From contig CANTFL010000971.1 in assembly GCA_947650285.1 (NCBI GenBank), positions 1 to 64,000 on the forward strand: a stretch of 64,000 nt of DNA, given 5' to 3'. Source of the DNA: Hyaloperonospora brassicae (lineage: Eukaryota; Oomycota; Peronosporomycetes; Peronosporales; Peronosporaceae). Made by a program: the position numbers and the translations under genes. The notes under the pieces were generated by a model. The model saw only the letters and a list, made by a program, of their open reading frames with translations, was not told the DNA's origin and did no database searches. How positions within the stretch are numbered: position 1 is the stretch's first letter; each line of letters starts with the position of its first letter. Shown in pieces: positions 13,641-24,678 of this stretch.

Positions 13641-13899
13641 AACACGTGGCTCTTTGAGCCTTAATCCTTCCTCTGGCATTAAAATATACCATCCCCGTTA
13701 TAGCTTGACTTTGCAGCTATGCATATGTTTCAAGAGACGTCAGAACTCGAGCGTCGGCAATTAAGTTATCTTAGAAATTAATTTTGGTGGCACTACCGGA
13801 TTAAGTTTGAAGGGGCCGAAACCTGATTTGTCGTTCCCAAATCCATTCAATGTCTCGGTCTTGTTCTGGACTTTCCTCGGGTTTATGAGGACTTATTCC

Positions 13900-15800
13900 G
13901 TGAGTAATTCTATCTTAAGGAGTTGGCTCTCAATAAAGTAGGGACTTATTTCCTCAACGCCATCTAGCTGTGGAATCGCCACCACAGTCAAATAGTTAAC
14001 GGTTGACTCTTCGATTGACCATGCATTACCATGTTGATCGTCATGGACAATTGTATTTAATTTCCCTAGGCGTCGTCTTCCAGAAGAAAATATACATGTT
14101 CCAATCCACTCACATATTCAAGTGGTGAACCTTCGGCACTGCCTGTGTTTCTACACAGCTGCAGGAAGCTCGCTGCACGGTGCAGCCGTCTGCTACACTG
14201 AGGTCTTGTGCAGTCGTACCAAAGATTGAGCTACGAGTGAGACCCTATCTTTTGACTGTAGAATATTCACGCGATTGTGAACGCTCCAAGACGTTCTTCA
14301 GATGGATCTTCGATGAGCAAGTGACAGGTGTATCGACGGATCGATGCTGATATCTCAGCGTTTGATCGTACTTTCTTATCCAAGTTAATTCTATGATGAC
14401 ATCCAAATTTGTCGTCTAAGTCCAGTCTGATGAAGTTTCCTTTCTTCACCGTTACGGACGCGAATGTTAAAAAGTCACACCGTCATCATCGTAAGAGGTA
14501 TCGCACGCTCAATGAAAGTGATCCAACTATCATCTATCTGCTGGCGTCGAATGAAATTATTTGACGCCCAACAGTCGATTAGGGACCGAGGTAAGAAGTA
14601 TTTTGCTACTTCGATATCTAAGGTAATGCGGGATACCTTACCACCAGGGGCAGTAACACAACGAATGTGTGTTAGAAGTAAAAATTTTCAAGAGATCTGC
14701 AAATTCTCTTGGTGTTGCTGGATCAACAGGGCGCTTGGTCCCTACTGACCCGCCCGTTTTGATGGTCCTCGACGTTGTTACAATTTTGTAGCAACATCAA
14801 ACCTGTGCCTCGGGCCTTTTTGGTCGACGGAATGTCGTTGCGTACTTGTGTAAGTAACACTGAATTTTGGGTATTACACTCATAGGTGTAGTGCCCTGTA
14901 TTTTGGCAACGATTGCATATCGGCAATCTTTCGTACATTGGATAGCGTGTACGTTTGCTATCCACATAACAGAGGTCCATGGGCTCAGAACCTCCGATTT
15001 CCTGGTGTTTTGCAGAACGATATGTAGAAGAACTAGATTGGGCATGTCTTAAAGTTTTCTGTTTTGCAACAAAGATTGCTTGATCTAGTGATATCAAATC
15101 CATTTAGAACAGATGAGTCTTGACGGTACCATCCGCAAGACCCTATGGAACAATGAGTTTCGTGTGTTGATCCATCGGATCGGCAATTATATAACCCGAA
15201 ATGTATTAGCTGTCCTGCGCGTAAGTGTGCACATCGTCTTTAACTTGTTCAAATTTTAAGTACTCAGCACAAGCCTAGATATCGGCTCGTGGTGGTTCAG
15301 CTCTTTTCCGACCGGGACTAAGACTTACAACACCCAAGCGAATATGGGTCGTGGAAATTAAGCCCTGAGGCCCAAGTCTTCGCACGTCCAGATAGCTTGA
15401 AATGGGCGAATGCAGCTTGCGCCTCATCGTCTACGATGTGAAGAGCCCTTATGACACCGTCAAGATCGACGAACAATTGCAATAGGAAGTCTACCTCGAC
15501 TTCTCTGTGCTTGTAGATGTCACTTCAAGGTTTCGAGACGATGCGTATGCGTCAACCCGCCCACGGCAGCATTTAAATTCTGCTGTCGCAACAGCTCTTC
15601 CTGTTGACCATCGAGGCATCTTAACTGCTCGGCCTGTTGAGAGCCTTGTTTGTGAAGCGAGACTATATTTGCATAATTGGCGACAAGTTCACTACAAACA
15701 AACTTGGCTGTAGCCGCATGTTGACGGTCGTTGTCAAGAGCATCCAAAATGGCGCTGATGGCGATTTCGGCAACGGTTGAACAAATTACTTTTACCACAA
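13900..15800 (-). pseudogene. Ty3/gypsy gag and protease remnant
   Basis: The minus-strand frame 14723-15103 carries a CCHC zinc knuckle (C-X2-C-X4-H-X4-C, CNRCQNTGHYTYEC, at about 14876-14917), preceded by a PMDL motif typical of gypsy Gag next to the knuckle. Upstream on the same strand, 15520-15798 is a further open frame consistent with Gag. Downstream at 14267-14449 a short frame resembles the end of the retroviral-type aspartic protease region, but no DTG/DSG box is preserved. No pol follows. The fragment is antisense to the plus-strand element beside it and represents another insertion. Confidence 0.6.
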
Positions 15801-16203
15801 TTCATTCGATGTCACTCAAATGTTAAAGCTTTCACGCATGGCGTGAACTTTTTCCTCTTCATCCAACATCTTCATGCTGAAAGAGGTGATCGGTTCTCAT
15901 TAAACGGACCACTGAGTGTTACCAGGTGTAACACGGAACGCCCTTACCTACTACAGGTAAGCCCTTGTGTGTTTTGCAACACAAGGAAGGGTGCGTGCTC
16001 CCGATCGTCACGTACACGCGAGCGTGAGGAGATGCGAGATCGAGAACAGACCTAAGGAAGCTCTGAGTAAGGGGAAATGTAGAACTGTATCTAAAAGGGT
16101 ATCTTTCTTTTGATTAGCTCTCTTTGTCTTAGTTTAACGATAGTAAACTGCAATCTTCGATGTAGGTCTCTCGCTCACCCCCAAGGCGCGCATCAAGCAA
16201 CGA

Positions 16204-16230
16204 TAGCCACCTAGCAACGATAGGTGGCTA
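16204..16230. repeat. Perfect 10-bp inverted repeat with 7-nt loop
   Basis: TAGCCACCTA and TAGGTGGCTA are exact reverse complements separated by GCAACGA. The 11-mer AGCAACGATAG is also directly repeated at 16196 and 16213. The hairpin may belong to a decayed LTR or a regulatory site. Its function is unknown. Confidence 0.7.
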
Positions 16231-16337
16231 ATTTGGTTGGTACACAAGGCCCTATATCAAATAAAAGGTGGAGCGGCCACAGAACATTACCCTTGAAGGT
16301 GTATTTCCATCAAAATCTCCTAGCCAGGTAACATTAA

Positions 16338-16365
16338 TGAATGTTATCGACTACGATAACATTCA
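16338..16365. repeat. Perfect 12-bp inverted repeat with 4-nt loop
   Basis: TGAATGTTATCG and CGATAACATTCA are exact reverse complements separated by ACTA. A related GTAACATT lies just upstream. A transcript from this site would form a stable hairpin. It is about 110 bp from the other inverted repeat and its function is unknown. Confidence 0.75.
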
Positions 16366-17258
16366 CATCGATATATTAAAACGTCAATGACATGTAACAG
16401 GCTCACCCTTTTACACACGCACTGCAATACTTGTGCTCCCTCCCACATTTTCGTTTTCAATACGGTCAAGGACTTCTCGTCTCTTGCGTGTCTGGTCAGT
16501 AAAAACACTAATCCGAATCAGCTGCAGCTGATTAAATGTTGTGAGCGAGGCTGTCGATCAAAACTTGTTGCACAAAGAAGACACATGCCCTGGAAAATAA
16601 GTAGCTTATTCACTGGTAGCTACGCACGTTTACACACATGGTGATTTTGGTCTGACGTGCTTTAGCGAACGATCGAGTGGTACGGCTGGAACGCAAATAT
16701 GCATTTATTTTTTCCAGACGGGTCGAAACGAATCAGAACAGCAATAGCTGCGACTGGTAGCGGAGGCCATACCGTTTTGGTGCTGGCACGTCGATGAGGC
16801 TAAGTCCATGCCTGCCCATAAACAGCTTTGAACAATGGTATGGACCGTTGAGCAGTGTACCGAAGTGTAGATATCAAAGCAGGACTTTCCAGTTCAACGC
16901 GTGTGTCTGTCTACCTTTCGACCACGGCCATCGATGAGATGTGTGTAAGTAAAGTTGCAACCGTACGTTTGACCTTCATATCGCTGTGGAGCTCCGATGG
17001 TACGTGCTGTCCACTGAGATAATTGTGAACTGTTCCCTCATCAAAGTGAGTGTGGGTGGGATATAAACCCATCCACTGCCGATGTCTATGACGTCTGTCC
17101 GGGCGACTTCACTCGCCATAAGCTCGGGTTGTCCAGTTGGACCTCAATTCTACTAGCATGCACGGCTGACCAGCGCAATGTCATCGTGCACCCAAGTGTT
17201 GCCCAACCGAGCCGTTCGCACTTGCCCACGCCTTCTTGCTCAGCGAGAAACCCGTGAT

Positions 17259-19039
17259 TTATCCGACAGTAGTGACATTCTCTACCACGTCCTCCTCGAA
17301 TTCGAGCGGAATGAGCTTGATGTCGCAACCGTCCCGGTGCGGGTTCAGTTCAATGACCGTGTCTTTGTACGACTCCAGATATGGTACCTTGGCCGCCTCG
17401 CACCCGGCAAAATAGCCCATGAGGCATCGCAAGATCGAATCACTGCAAATCACCAGCACGTCACGCTTTTTGCGCTCAAACTCTACGATCAGCGAGCGCA
17501 GGCGCGAGATCACGTCCACGTAGCTTTCTCCACCTACACCGGGGTAACGATAGCGCAGTTTGTCTTGCAAGCGCGCTGCGTAGTGTTTCGGGTAGAAGCG
17601 CTCAATCTCCTCGTATGTGAGACCCTCAAAGTCACCGCCTCCTAGCTCGTTAAGCAGCGTGGTAGTCACAAAGCGCTTCAAGTTGCAGGTTGGGAGGTAA
17701 GCTGCCGTTTCTCTCGAGCGCCTCATGGGACTTGTCCACACTTCCATCGGTCGTTCGAGCTCGAGCTTCTCGACAAAGCGCGTAATGGCACGCGCCACAC
17801 GGTGTCCATCCGCCGACAGCTCCGAGTCGAGTCCGAGGATACCATTGCAGCTCGTAACACTTGGGCCTGGGTGAACCAGCCAGATCCGACGCGGTCTCAA
17901 GTGGATATTTTGCAAGAGCGACACAACGTGACTTTGTAAAAAGCCTTGGCAGTACCGCGCCTGGATTTTCTCGCCGGCATTGTACACCTTGACGTAGCAC
18001 GCCTGGCCACCGTCCTCACTGTCCTCAACGGTTTCGTACACTTTCTCGTACTCCTGCACGCGCTGTCGAAAGTCCGCAAGCGCCACTTCCGGGTCCTTGT
18101 CCTTATAATCAGCATTCAATAGCTTGCTACAAACAACAAGTAGGCACGCACATACACACACACATAACCGCACGAATACGCAATCTCACGTTACCATCAC
18201 CACCTCAATCGCAAGATCCTGTACGAGCTGCAACCCACCGGCGGTAATTGGCCTCCAGCAGCTCCTCGTTGTCGCAAATGCTCTCGACAAACATGACGCG
18301 CACGTTACGGTGCGAGCGCACCTTTTCTAGAATATGGTGCCTGCAGCAGTCATACCCGCGTCATCCAGTAAGATCTACATGAGTCGTGTTTCCAGTGCTC
18401 CTCCACTTCCCTCCTACTGCGTACATACCTGCGCAACTTGGTCGTGTTCGTCGCATCAAAGACTGCAACGTGTCCCTTCGTCTCGATCCAGTCCAGTAGC
18501 TCCTCCAGTGCATCCATCGCCATCTCTTCCCGCAGCCGCGTGGCAGTCGCGTTGCTGGGGCTGAAAAACGTAGCGCCCTCCCCCGTTTTGCCCAACCGAC
18601 GCCGCACGTCGCCCACATTGAACATGCGCGTGGGAAACCCGAGCCACTCAATGTACCGCATCGTCTTGTGCACGACAAAGCTCTTGCCACGAGCCGGCAG
18701 CCCCACCATCACGAGCACGAGCTTCTTCTGCGACGTGATGAGGCCGTCGTCCGTACTCGCGTCCGTGTGGTGTCCCACTGTGGGGCAATCGCTCTGCGCG
18801 CCTTTTGTCCACATCCACTGCGACTTGCGGTCGTCGCCCAAACTGTTGAGGCGCTTGAGGCGCTGGTGGGCAAAGCGCCGGTGCATGGTCTTGAACACGA
18901 GCAGTCGCTTGCAGCCGTCGCGCACTGCGTCTTGCAGCGTCTCGCGGTACAGCACCACCTGCAGCGCGAGGGCCACTGCCAGCGCCACGGACCAGTTGTG
19001 GTCGCTGGCGCTCGGGAGACTCGGGAGCTGGAGCTTCAT
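17259..19039 (-). CDS. 6-phosphofructo-2-kinase with a catalytically broken bisphosphatase domain
   Basis: The gene has three exons (19039-18429, 18340-18239, 18126-17259), joined by GT..AG introns of 88 and 112 nt, giving 526 residues. The N-terminal kinase domain has P-loop GLPARGKS (113-120), VFDATNTT (193-200) and the family pattern FVESICDNEE coded by exon 2. The kinase makes fructose-2,6-bisphosphate from fructose-6-phosphate and ATP in the cytosol. The C-terminal half aligns with the histidine-phosphatase domain, but the normal RHGES box reads HPGPS (323-327), so the phospho-accepting His is Pro. The second catalytic His, in the usual VICH motif, is Ser466. The catalytic Glu (398) and the RYRYP segment remain. 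The predicted enzyme is kinase-only. Residues 16-31 are hydrophobic. I chose Met at 19039; an in-frame Met at 19195 would add 52 low-complexity residues. Confidence 0.9.
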
Positions 19040-20364
19040 GGGGCTGCAGCCGAGAGACACTGTGGGGTACGAGTGGGTGTTGTAGTGTGGGGGGTGGGGG
19101 GTATGGGTTCCTCCGGATATGTTCCTCCGGATGGGTTCATTTTCGTTGCGTGGGTTCAACAACAAACGAGTCGCATTTGCCCGTCGCGTGGGCAAAAAAC
19201 GAGACCAATGGGTTTGTCGAAGCGGTCAGATCGCGTTCGATATGATCCAGTCGAGCGACGTGAGGAAAGGCGTCGATGGAAAAAAGTACTTGTTTAATTG
19301 AGTCAGTGGCTGTAAAAAGAGCTCATTTCTAAATACGTGGATCGACGATCGTGTTTTGCGTCATCATCCAGTACGTGTTGACAGCTAGCGACCAATCTAT
19401 GTCGTATGCGACAAGCAAAACATAAACCACATGCAACGTTTGTCCAGCTGGTGCTCGTGCTGCCCTATTCGCTTGTTGCCAGCGGAGATGCCCCGTTTCT
19501 GAAACAGACGTCTGCGTATCGGAGCCGCTGACCAAACGTGCAGTGACGCAAAAAAGGTGCGAAATGTGTGCCTTTGGCACAAAGAGAGCAGCAAATGGCC
19601 GTTGTTTGCACCAGCGCTGACAAGACCGACTGCCTTTTTCGACTGCCAATGGTATCAATCAGCAGCTCACGGTGACTTGTCCTGCGTCAGTGCATCTTCA
19701 TTCACATTCGAGTGCGTGTAGGAGGAGAACGGCATTGGCGTGATAGCAAGCAGAGACGAGCACGATGGGGCGCTGGAGACGACAAAGGTGAGCTGACTGG
19801 TGCCATTGCCGACATGAGCTACTCTTTGGTTGGTACAGGCAGGCTCCTGTGTAGAGGATAGAACGAGTTGGCAAAGTGACACCGTTTCCATTGTTGATGC
19901 AGCACAAGACCCGCACATGTCAGTAGACCAGCTCGACCACCAGCAAGCGTGACGCGTGTGTGATCGTAGTGTCACTCTATCATCCGAACACGCCATGAGT
20001 GGGAAGGCAAAGTACATTACTGCGCAGCAACAACGGTATGAAAAGGTACGCGAGCTGTTCCACAAGATACCGTAGGCCCTCAAGTCCGGCGAAATATGTG
20101 CATCAAGCGTGCCGTAGGTACAACAATGCGCGTCGTTGCAGAGGGCCTGGCCGTCTTTCATGCTCGATCTGTATTCACGGGACACCTGGCCAGGCGAAAC
20201 TACCCGAACACGAAGTCATCAGCAGTACTAAGCGACACACAGACGTGTCAAGGCCGGCGTGTGCACGACCAAGTCACTCGCAATCCGTCGATTCCACGCC
20301 ATTCGATCGACCAACCAGCCCACTTTCAACACAAAGCGTCACTCGATAAAGCTCGCACGCATGC
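19040..20364. other. Intergenic region between PFK-2 and eL6 genes
   Basis: The region is upstream of the minus-strand PFK-2 gene and downstream of the minus-strand eL6 gene. Overlapping short frames exist on both strands, including a 172-codon minus frame at 19667-20185 and an unexplained plus-strand start at 19995 (MSGKAKYITAQQQRYEK, then stops). None shows a recognised domain or plausible exon structure, so none is called as a gene. The PFK-2 promoter should lie near 19040-19320. Confidence 0.4.
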
Positions 20365-21286
20365 TCAGAAGCGCATATCGTGCACACGATCGTTCTTCGT
20401 CAGCGTGAACTTGGCGTTCAGGTATGCGCGCAGATAGGGCTCGGTTGCCAGTTTCTGCATCAGCAGAGCGTCCACTGCATGTTGCTCCTTCTTGCGCTGC
20501 TCGGCAACTACAGGCGGCGGCGGCATCTGCATCACACAATGCGCCGTTAGGTCAATCGGAAAAGGATGAAGCCTCGACGAGCAATGGTACTTCAGTGAGG
20601 TGTCCTACACCCACTTGCCCAGCTTCGCAGCTGCACGGCGACGGACTGTAGGCAAAGGTTCCAGCACATACATACACGTCACTCACAGGATACTCCCTGG
20701 CTCGTCAACGTACCAGCGATTGTTGCGCTGCCATGAACTCTTCCTCCCTGCTGCGCTTCGTGGCCCGCCGGTCCTTTGTAAAGTACGCGTCGTCAATCGC
20801 TGGCAACGGAACGTCCGCGAGGTCGATCTGCGTCGACGTCGCAATGACAAACGACTGGTTCACCCGACGCAGCGGCACACCGTTCACTTTGTACGGACCC
20901 GTGGCGAGCAACGTACCGGACGGCAGCTGCTTGAGGAACACCACGCGCTTGCCACGGAAGCGGCCAGAGAGCAGGATGAGGATCGTACCGGGTGTGATGG
21001 ACTTGCGCAGTCGGGCGGTCTTTGTGCTGTTGCGTCTCGTCTTGGCAGATGGCAGCGGCTTCGGAACGAAATCGGCCGAGTACCATTTCGTAGCTGCGCG
21101 CACAGAAGACGGCGGCTTGTGGACGTGCGTTGTGACCTTATTGGTAGCACAGCTGCGGTAAGTAGAGACGCGACTGGCGTTGGGTTTGGCCACACGACTG
21201 GCGGAGACGGCGCTGACGCTTTGGCTCAGCTGCGGATGGGTACGTTTGGTTGTTGTTGCTGTTACTTCGGACGCTGGACCGGTCAT
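20365..21286 (-). CDS. RPL6: 60S ribosomal protein eL6 (L6e), divergent N-terminus
   Basis: Two exons (21286-20714 and 20526-20365) are joined by a 187-nt intron (donor GTACGT, acceptor GATGCAG) in phase 0, giving about 244 residues, close to the usual eL6 length. The core contains SITPGTILILLSGRFRGKRV and VFLKQLPSG, then GPYKVNGVPLRRVNQ and FVIATSTQIDL, all diagnostic of eL6, a component of the large cytosolic ribosomal subunit. Exon 2 encodes the C-terminal helix region ending in HDMRF, as expected for the family. The N-terminal 65 residues are poor in lysine and only faintly resemble the normal basic N-terminus. The open frame continues upstream to a Met at 21652, which would add 122 Ser/Thr-rich residues. 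I prefer the Met at 21286 on length. It could be a diverged paralogue rather than the main gene. Confidence 0.85.
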
Positions 21287-22228
21287 ATCGATATGTGCCC
21301 TTTTGCGGGCGCGAAGGACGAGACTGTCAGTCGTGTCAGTGTGGGAAGACGGCGTTTGCCTGTGTAAGTCGGCGCGTCGGTCCGTCACGCTCGTGATTGG
21401 CTCAGTAGCTGTCGGGGGCGAACAATTGCTAGAGGGAGAGGTTCCTGCTGCTTGGCAACTCGCGAGAATGTATACCGTATCGCTGATCTCTGCTTCCTGA
21501 GCGTGACGATGTCGATATGAGAGCTGGGAACGCAGCGTAACTGGGGATTTCCAGGCAGGCACTTCTTTCGCAAGACACTGCGGGTGTGCTGAGGTTGCTA
21601 CCAGTGTACCTCCAGACACTGTGGGTATCTGTGCTAGGGACGAAGTCAGCATTCGTGGAGAAACTCAGTGCTTACCTACTGGCGAAATAGATATGGGTGT
21701 AGCGAAACGCAGCGTGCCAGTCAAGCATCCAATGCACCAGAGTCGCCTGGCATGCCAAGACGCTGCAGATCTTGAGCTTTTGCAGCAGTTACGCCCATGT
21801 GGAGCTATCGCGGCTTGCTGGATGTGGTTGACTCCAGGAACAACACGTCAGCACGCGATAGCTTCCCCGAAGCGGTAACTTGCTGGATAGCTGCGTCGCA
21901 CCCGACATGTTTGGCATCATGGCTTCAGTGCGGCGTAACAACCGCACCAGTCTGCCAAGATAAAATCAAGCGAGCCATCCAGAAAACTTTCGGCAATTCT
22001 TAGTTGCTGCCGAGGTCGTACAACCTTGTGATTCCACGGGCTTTCTTCTCGGAGGACCATCCGTGCCCGCAGAGAGGATGACATCATGCGACAGCATGAC
22101 TGACAATCGCTCTGTATCGTGTCGATGCAAGTCGACGACGACAAAGGCAGAACAAATGAGTGTCGCAACATACCAAAAGGCGTGCAATCCACTTCAACAG
22201 GACCGATTGCCATTCAATTCTTCTTCAC
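21287..22228. other. Intergenic region between eL6 and CysRS, possible unresolved minus-strand exons
   Basis: Both flanking genes are on the minus strand. On that strand 21805-21930 has a coding-looking open stretch (for example IQQVTASGKLSRADVLFLES) and 21290-21652 is open in frame with eL6. I could not connect them with convincing splice sites or identify a product. They may be untranslated leader, an extra exon of eL6 or decayed coding sequence. Confidence 0.3.
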
Positions 22229-24375
22229 CTAATTTGCCTTGTGCTTCTCGTACAGCGCCTTTTGCTTTGCTTGTTCCTTGGCCAACTTCTTTGTTTGACC
22301 CTTGCTCAACGGCTCGCCAGCGACATCGTGCGTCGGCAGACCCTGAGGTATACACACACCAGAAAGCTTGTTAGTACACTGCAAAACCGATTCGAACACT
22401 TACCCGTCATCCTCACACTTACGTTGTCGTCGAACTTGGAGTACTTGTCTTTCATTCCCACAAACATATCGCTTGGCGCAATTTTGGCCTTCTCAGCAAG
22501 CTCTGCCTTCTTGCGGGCCTCTTCCTCTAATCGCTGACGCTTCAGTTCCTCCTTCCTGACCTTCTCCTGCTTCTTCTTTTCAATCTCCTCCAGCAGCTCG
22601 TCCTTGTTAGCCAACTTCCACACGGCAGCGCTACCAGAGCGATCTTCCAGACGCACACCAGCATACGGAAGTTTCTCATCGCGCACCACGTCGCACAAGC
22701 GCAGTACCACGCTAGCCAGGTTCGTACTGTCACCTTCAGCAGCTGCAGAGCGTGCGGCCTCACGGATCTCGTCACGGAACTGGGCAAAAGTGTCTAGCAC
22801 AGGCGTGAGCAAAGTCTCTTGATCAGCGTCACCAGTGGCACCCGAACTGAGCGGGAGCCCAATGTCCGTGGCTGACGTAGTGAGCCCAAACACCGACAGA
22901 ATGCGCGTGATGTACTCCGCACTGGCACGAATCAACATGGAAACCTGCTTCTCGATGTCCCCTGCCATGTAGCGATTGACCTCCTTGGCCAACTGCTGCA
23001 GATGCAGAAGTGCTAATGGCGTGTTGATGTCGTCGCTCAATGCGCTGAACACTTTTTCCTTGCATTCAAGAAGCGCGCCATGCAGCGCTTTCTCAACTGA
23101 CGTCCACTTCTGCGTCTTTTCCACGCCTAACTCACGAAGACGCGCTTTCACGTTGGCGAAAAACTCCGTGAAGAATCGGTCAACGCCCACAGCTTCTTCC
23201 ATCGAGTTATCGTTGTAGTCCATGGGCACGTTATACTTATGGAGCAAGAACAGGAAGCGCAGCTGGCGCGGCGAGTTGTCCAACAAAGCTTCCTGGATCT
23301 TCACAAAGTTCTTCAGGCTCTTCGACATCTTGAGCCCCTCAATGTTCAGGTGGCCTGTGTGTACAAAATAGTTGACCCACTGCGAGAAGTCAAAGTACGC
23401 TTCGGACTGCGCAATTTCATTGTCGTGATGCGGGAAACGCAGGTCAATGCCGCCAGAGTGGACATCGATCTTGCCGCCCGCAAGGTGCTTCAGTGCATCA
23501 CTCGCCATCGCCGAACACTCGATATGCCACCCCGGACGTCCCTCACCCCACGGCGACGACCAAAACGGCTCACCGCTTTTCGACTTTTTCCACAACACAA
23601 AGTCGCTCACGTTTCGCTTGTCTGTCTGGCCGGCAGACAGCGTACCTTCACCTTCCGCCAGCAGCTCCGACTGCCCAACATTCTCAGGCAGCAGCTTACC
23701 GTACGCCTTGCCCTTTGAATTTCCAAAAGCCACTGTGTCAAAGTACACTGAGCCATTGCTTTCGTAGGCAAAGCCATTGTTGACAATACCCTCTACAAAC
23801 TCCACCACCTCGGGCACGTACTCACTTACGCGAGTGATGACCGTAGGTGTTTTGATGTTCAGTGCTGCCATATCGTCGAGGAACGATTTTTCCCAAAACT
23901 TGGACAGGTCACGGGTGCGACGCATGTTGTCCTCGGCAGGCTGTTGGGCGGCCCACGCCATCACGAGCTTGGCTCGCGCATCCTTGTCCGTCGGCAGCTC
24001 CTCGCTGGCATTGGCTGCTGACCATCCAGTCTCAGCCGCTCGAACAATGATCTTGTCGTCAATGTCCGTGATGTTCATGACGAGCTCGACTTCCAAGCCA
24101 AAGTACTCCTCGAGAATGCGACGCACGTAGTCGAAACACGTGTACGTGCGACCGTGGCCCAAGTGCGTCTGATCGTACACCGTGGGGCCGCACATGTACC
24201 AGAGCACGCGCTTGCCTCGCATCGGCACGAACGCAGTCTTTGTGCGCGTCATGCTATTGTACAGCCGCAGTGGGTAGTGCGTCGTCCAGTACTCTGTCAA
24301 GCCATCGATCGGACGCGGAGGATACCACGTCGGCTGCTTCACGCTCAGCGTGTCAGTCGCCACGTGCGTCGTCAT
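22229..24375 (-). CDS. CARS: Cysteinyl-tRNA synthetase, cytosolic type
   Basis: Two exons (24375-22423 and 22342-22229), joined by an 80-nt intron with donor GTAAGT and acceptor ACCTCAG, give 688 residues. This class Ia synthetase charges tRNA-Cys with cysteine. Visible signatures are MCGPTVYDQTHLGHGRTY (61-78, with the HIGH-type motif HLGH at 71-74), WHIECSAMASD (283-293), DLRFPHHDNE (311-320) and KMSKSLKNF (349-357). Cys62, Cys287, the HH pair and Glu320 fit the zinc site. The C-terminal tail is a charged coiled coil followed by KIAPSDMF, and exon 2 supplies GLPTHDVAGEPLSK, matching eukaryotic CysRS tails, which supports the splice. There is no clear organelle targeting peptide. The start lies 303 bp from the start of the divergent phosphatase gene. 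Confidence 0.95.
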
Positions 24376-24678
24376 AGTCGCTCAGCCCAGAGACGGCGCG
24401 TCGCGTCAGCTGCGTCAGGAGGAGGAGGAGGAGGAGAAGTCCTATTGGATGCGAGTGCGGGCGAGCGAGCGGGTCAATGATTGGCTGCAAAGGCGCGCAT
24501 TGACGAGGGCAGCTTTTGCGACGAGCAACTGCCGGTCGCTTGTTATGTTGCTGAACGGAGCGGTGGTGCCACTCGAGATTCCGCGCCATAGTAAAGCCAA
24601 GAGACACGAATCAGCACCGCCGTGTCGGTTTGTTTCGTGATCCCACGGTAACACCACATTTGCACGTCTGGACGACCA
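24376..24678. promoter_or_regulatory. Divergent promoter region of CysRS and purple acid phosphatase
   Basis: This 303-bp interval separates two divergent start codons, so it must hold both promoters and 5-prime UTRs. It contains a GGA-repeat run at about 24418-24436. On the phosphatase side CACCACATTTGC at about 24652 weakly resembles the flanking part of oomycete initiator regions. No TATA box is evident. Confidence 0.5.

Larger units (their letters stand above)
15801..17258. other. Intergenic DNA downstream of the PFK-2 gene, hairpins present
   Basis: There is no convincing gene. An 85-codon plus-strand frame at 16387-16644 shows no motif. The segment 16196-16365 holds two strong inverted repeats, listed separately, and could be part of an LTR of the adjacent minus-strand gypsy fragment. 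The last 150 bases lie just past the PFK-2 stop codon and probably include its 3-prime UTR. Confidence 0.4.

Noticed and set aside
18350..18428. Open-frame extension of the PFK-2 first exon ending near 18350
   Set aside because: Splicing at 18428/18341 restores the family pattern TTKLRR..ILEKVR and FVESICD, so this part is intron.
19995..20075. Plus-strand start MSGKAKYITAQQQRYEK followed by stops
   Set aside because: It looks coding for about 25 codons only. No plausible intron leads to a further exon.
19667..20185. 172-codon minus-strand open frame between PFK-2 and eL6
   Set aside because: It is Cys/Ser-rich without a domain or signal peptide, and plus-strand frames overlap it.
22306..22400. 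The CysRS reading frame continues past 22423 to a stop at 22306
   Set aside because: That tail is intron read-through: a GTAAGT donor and CAG acceptor join to an exon encoding the conserved GLPTHD tail, which fits the family better.
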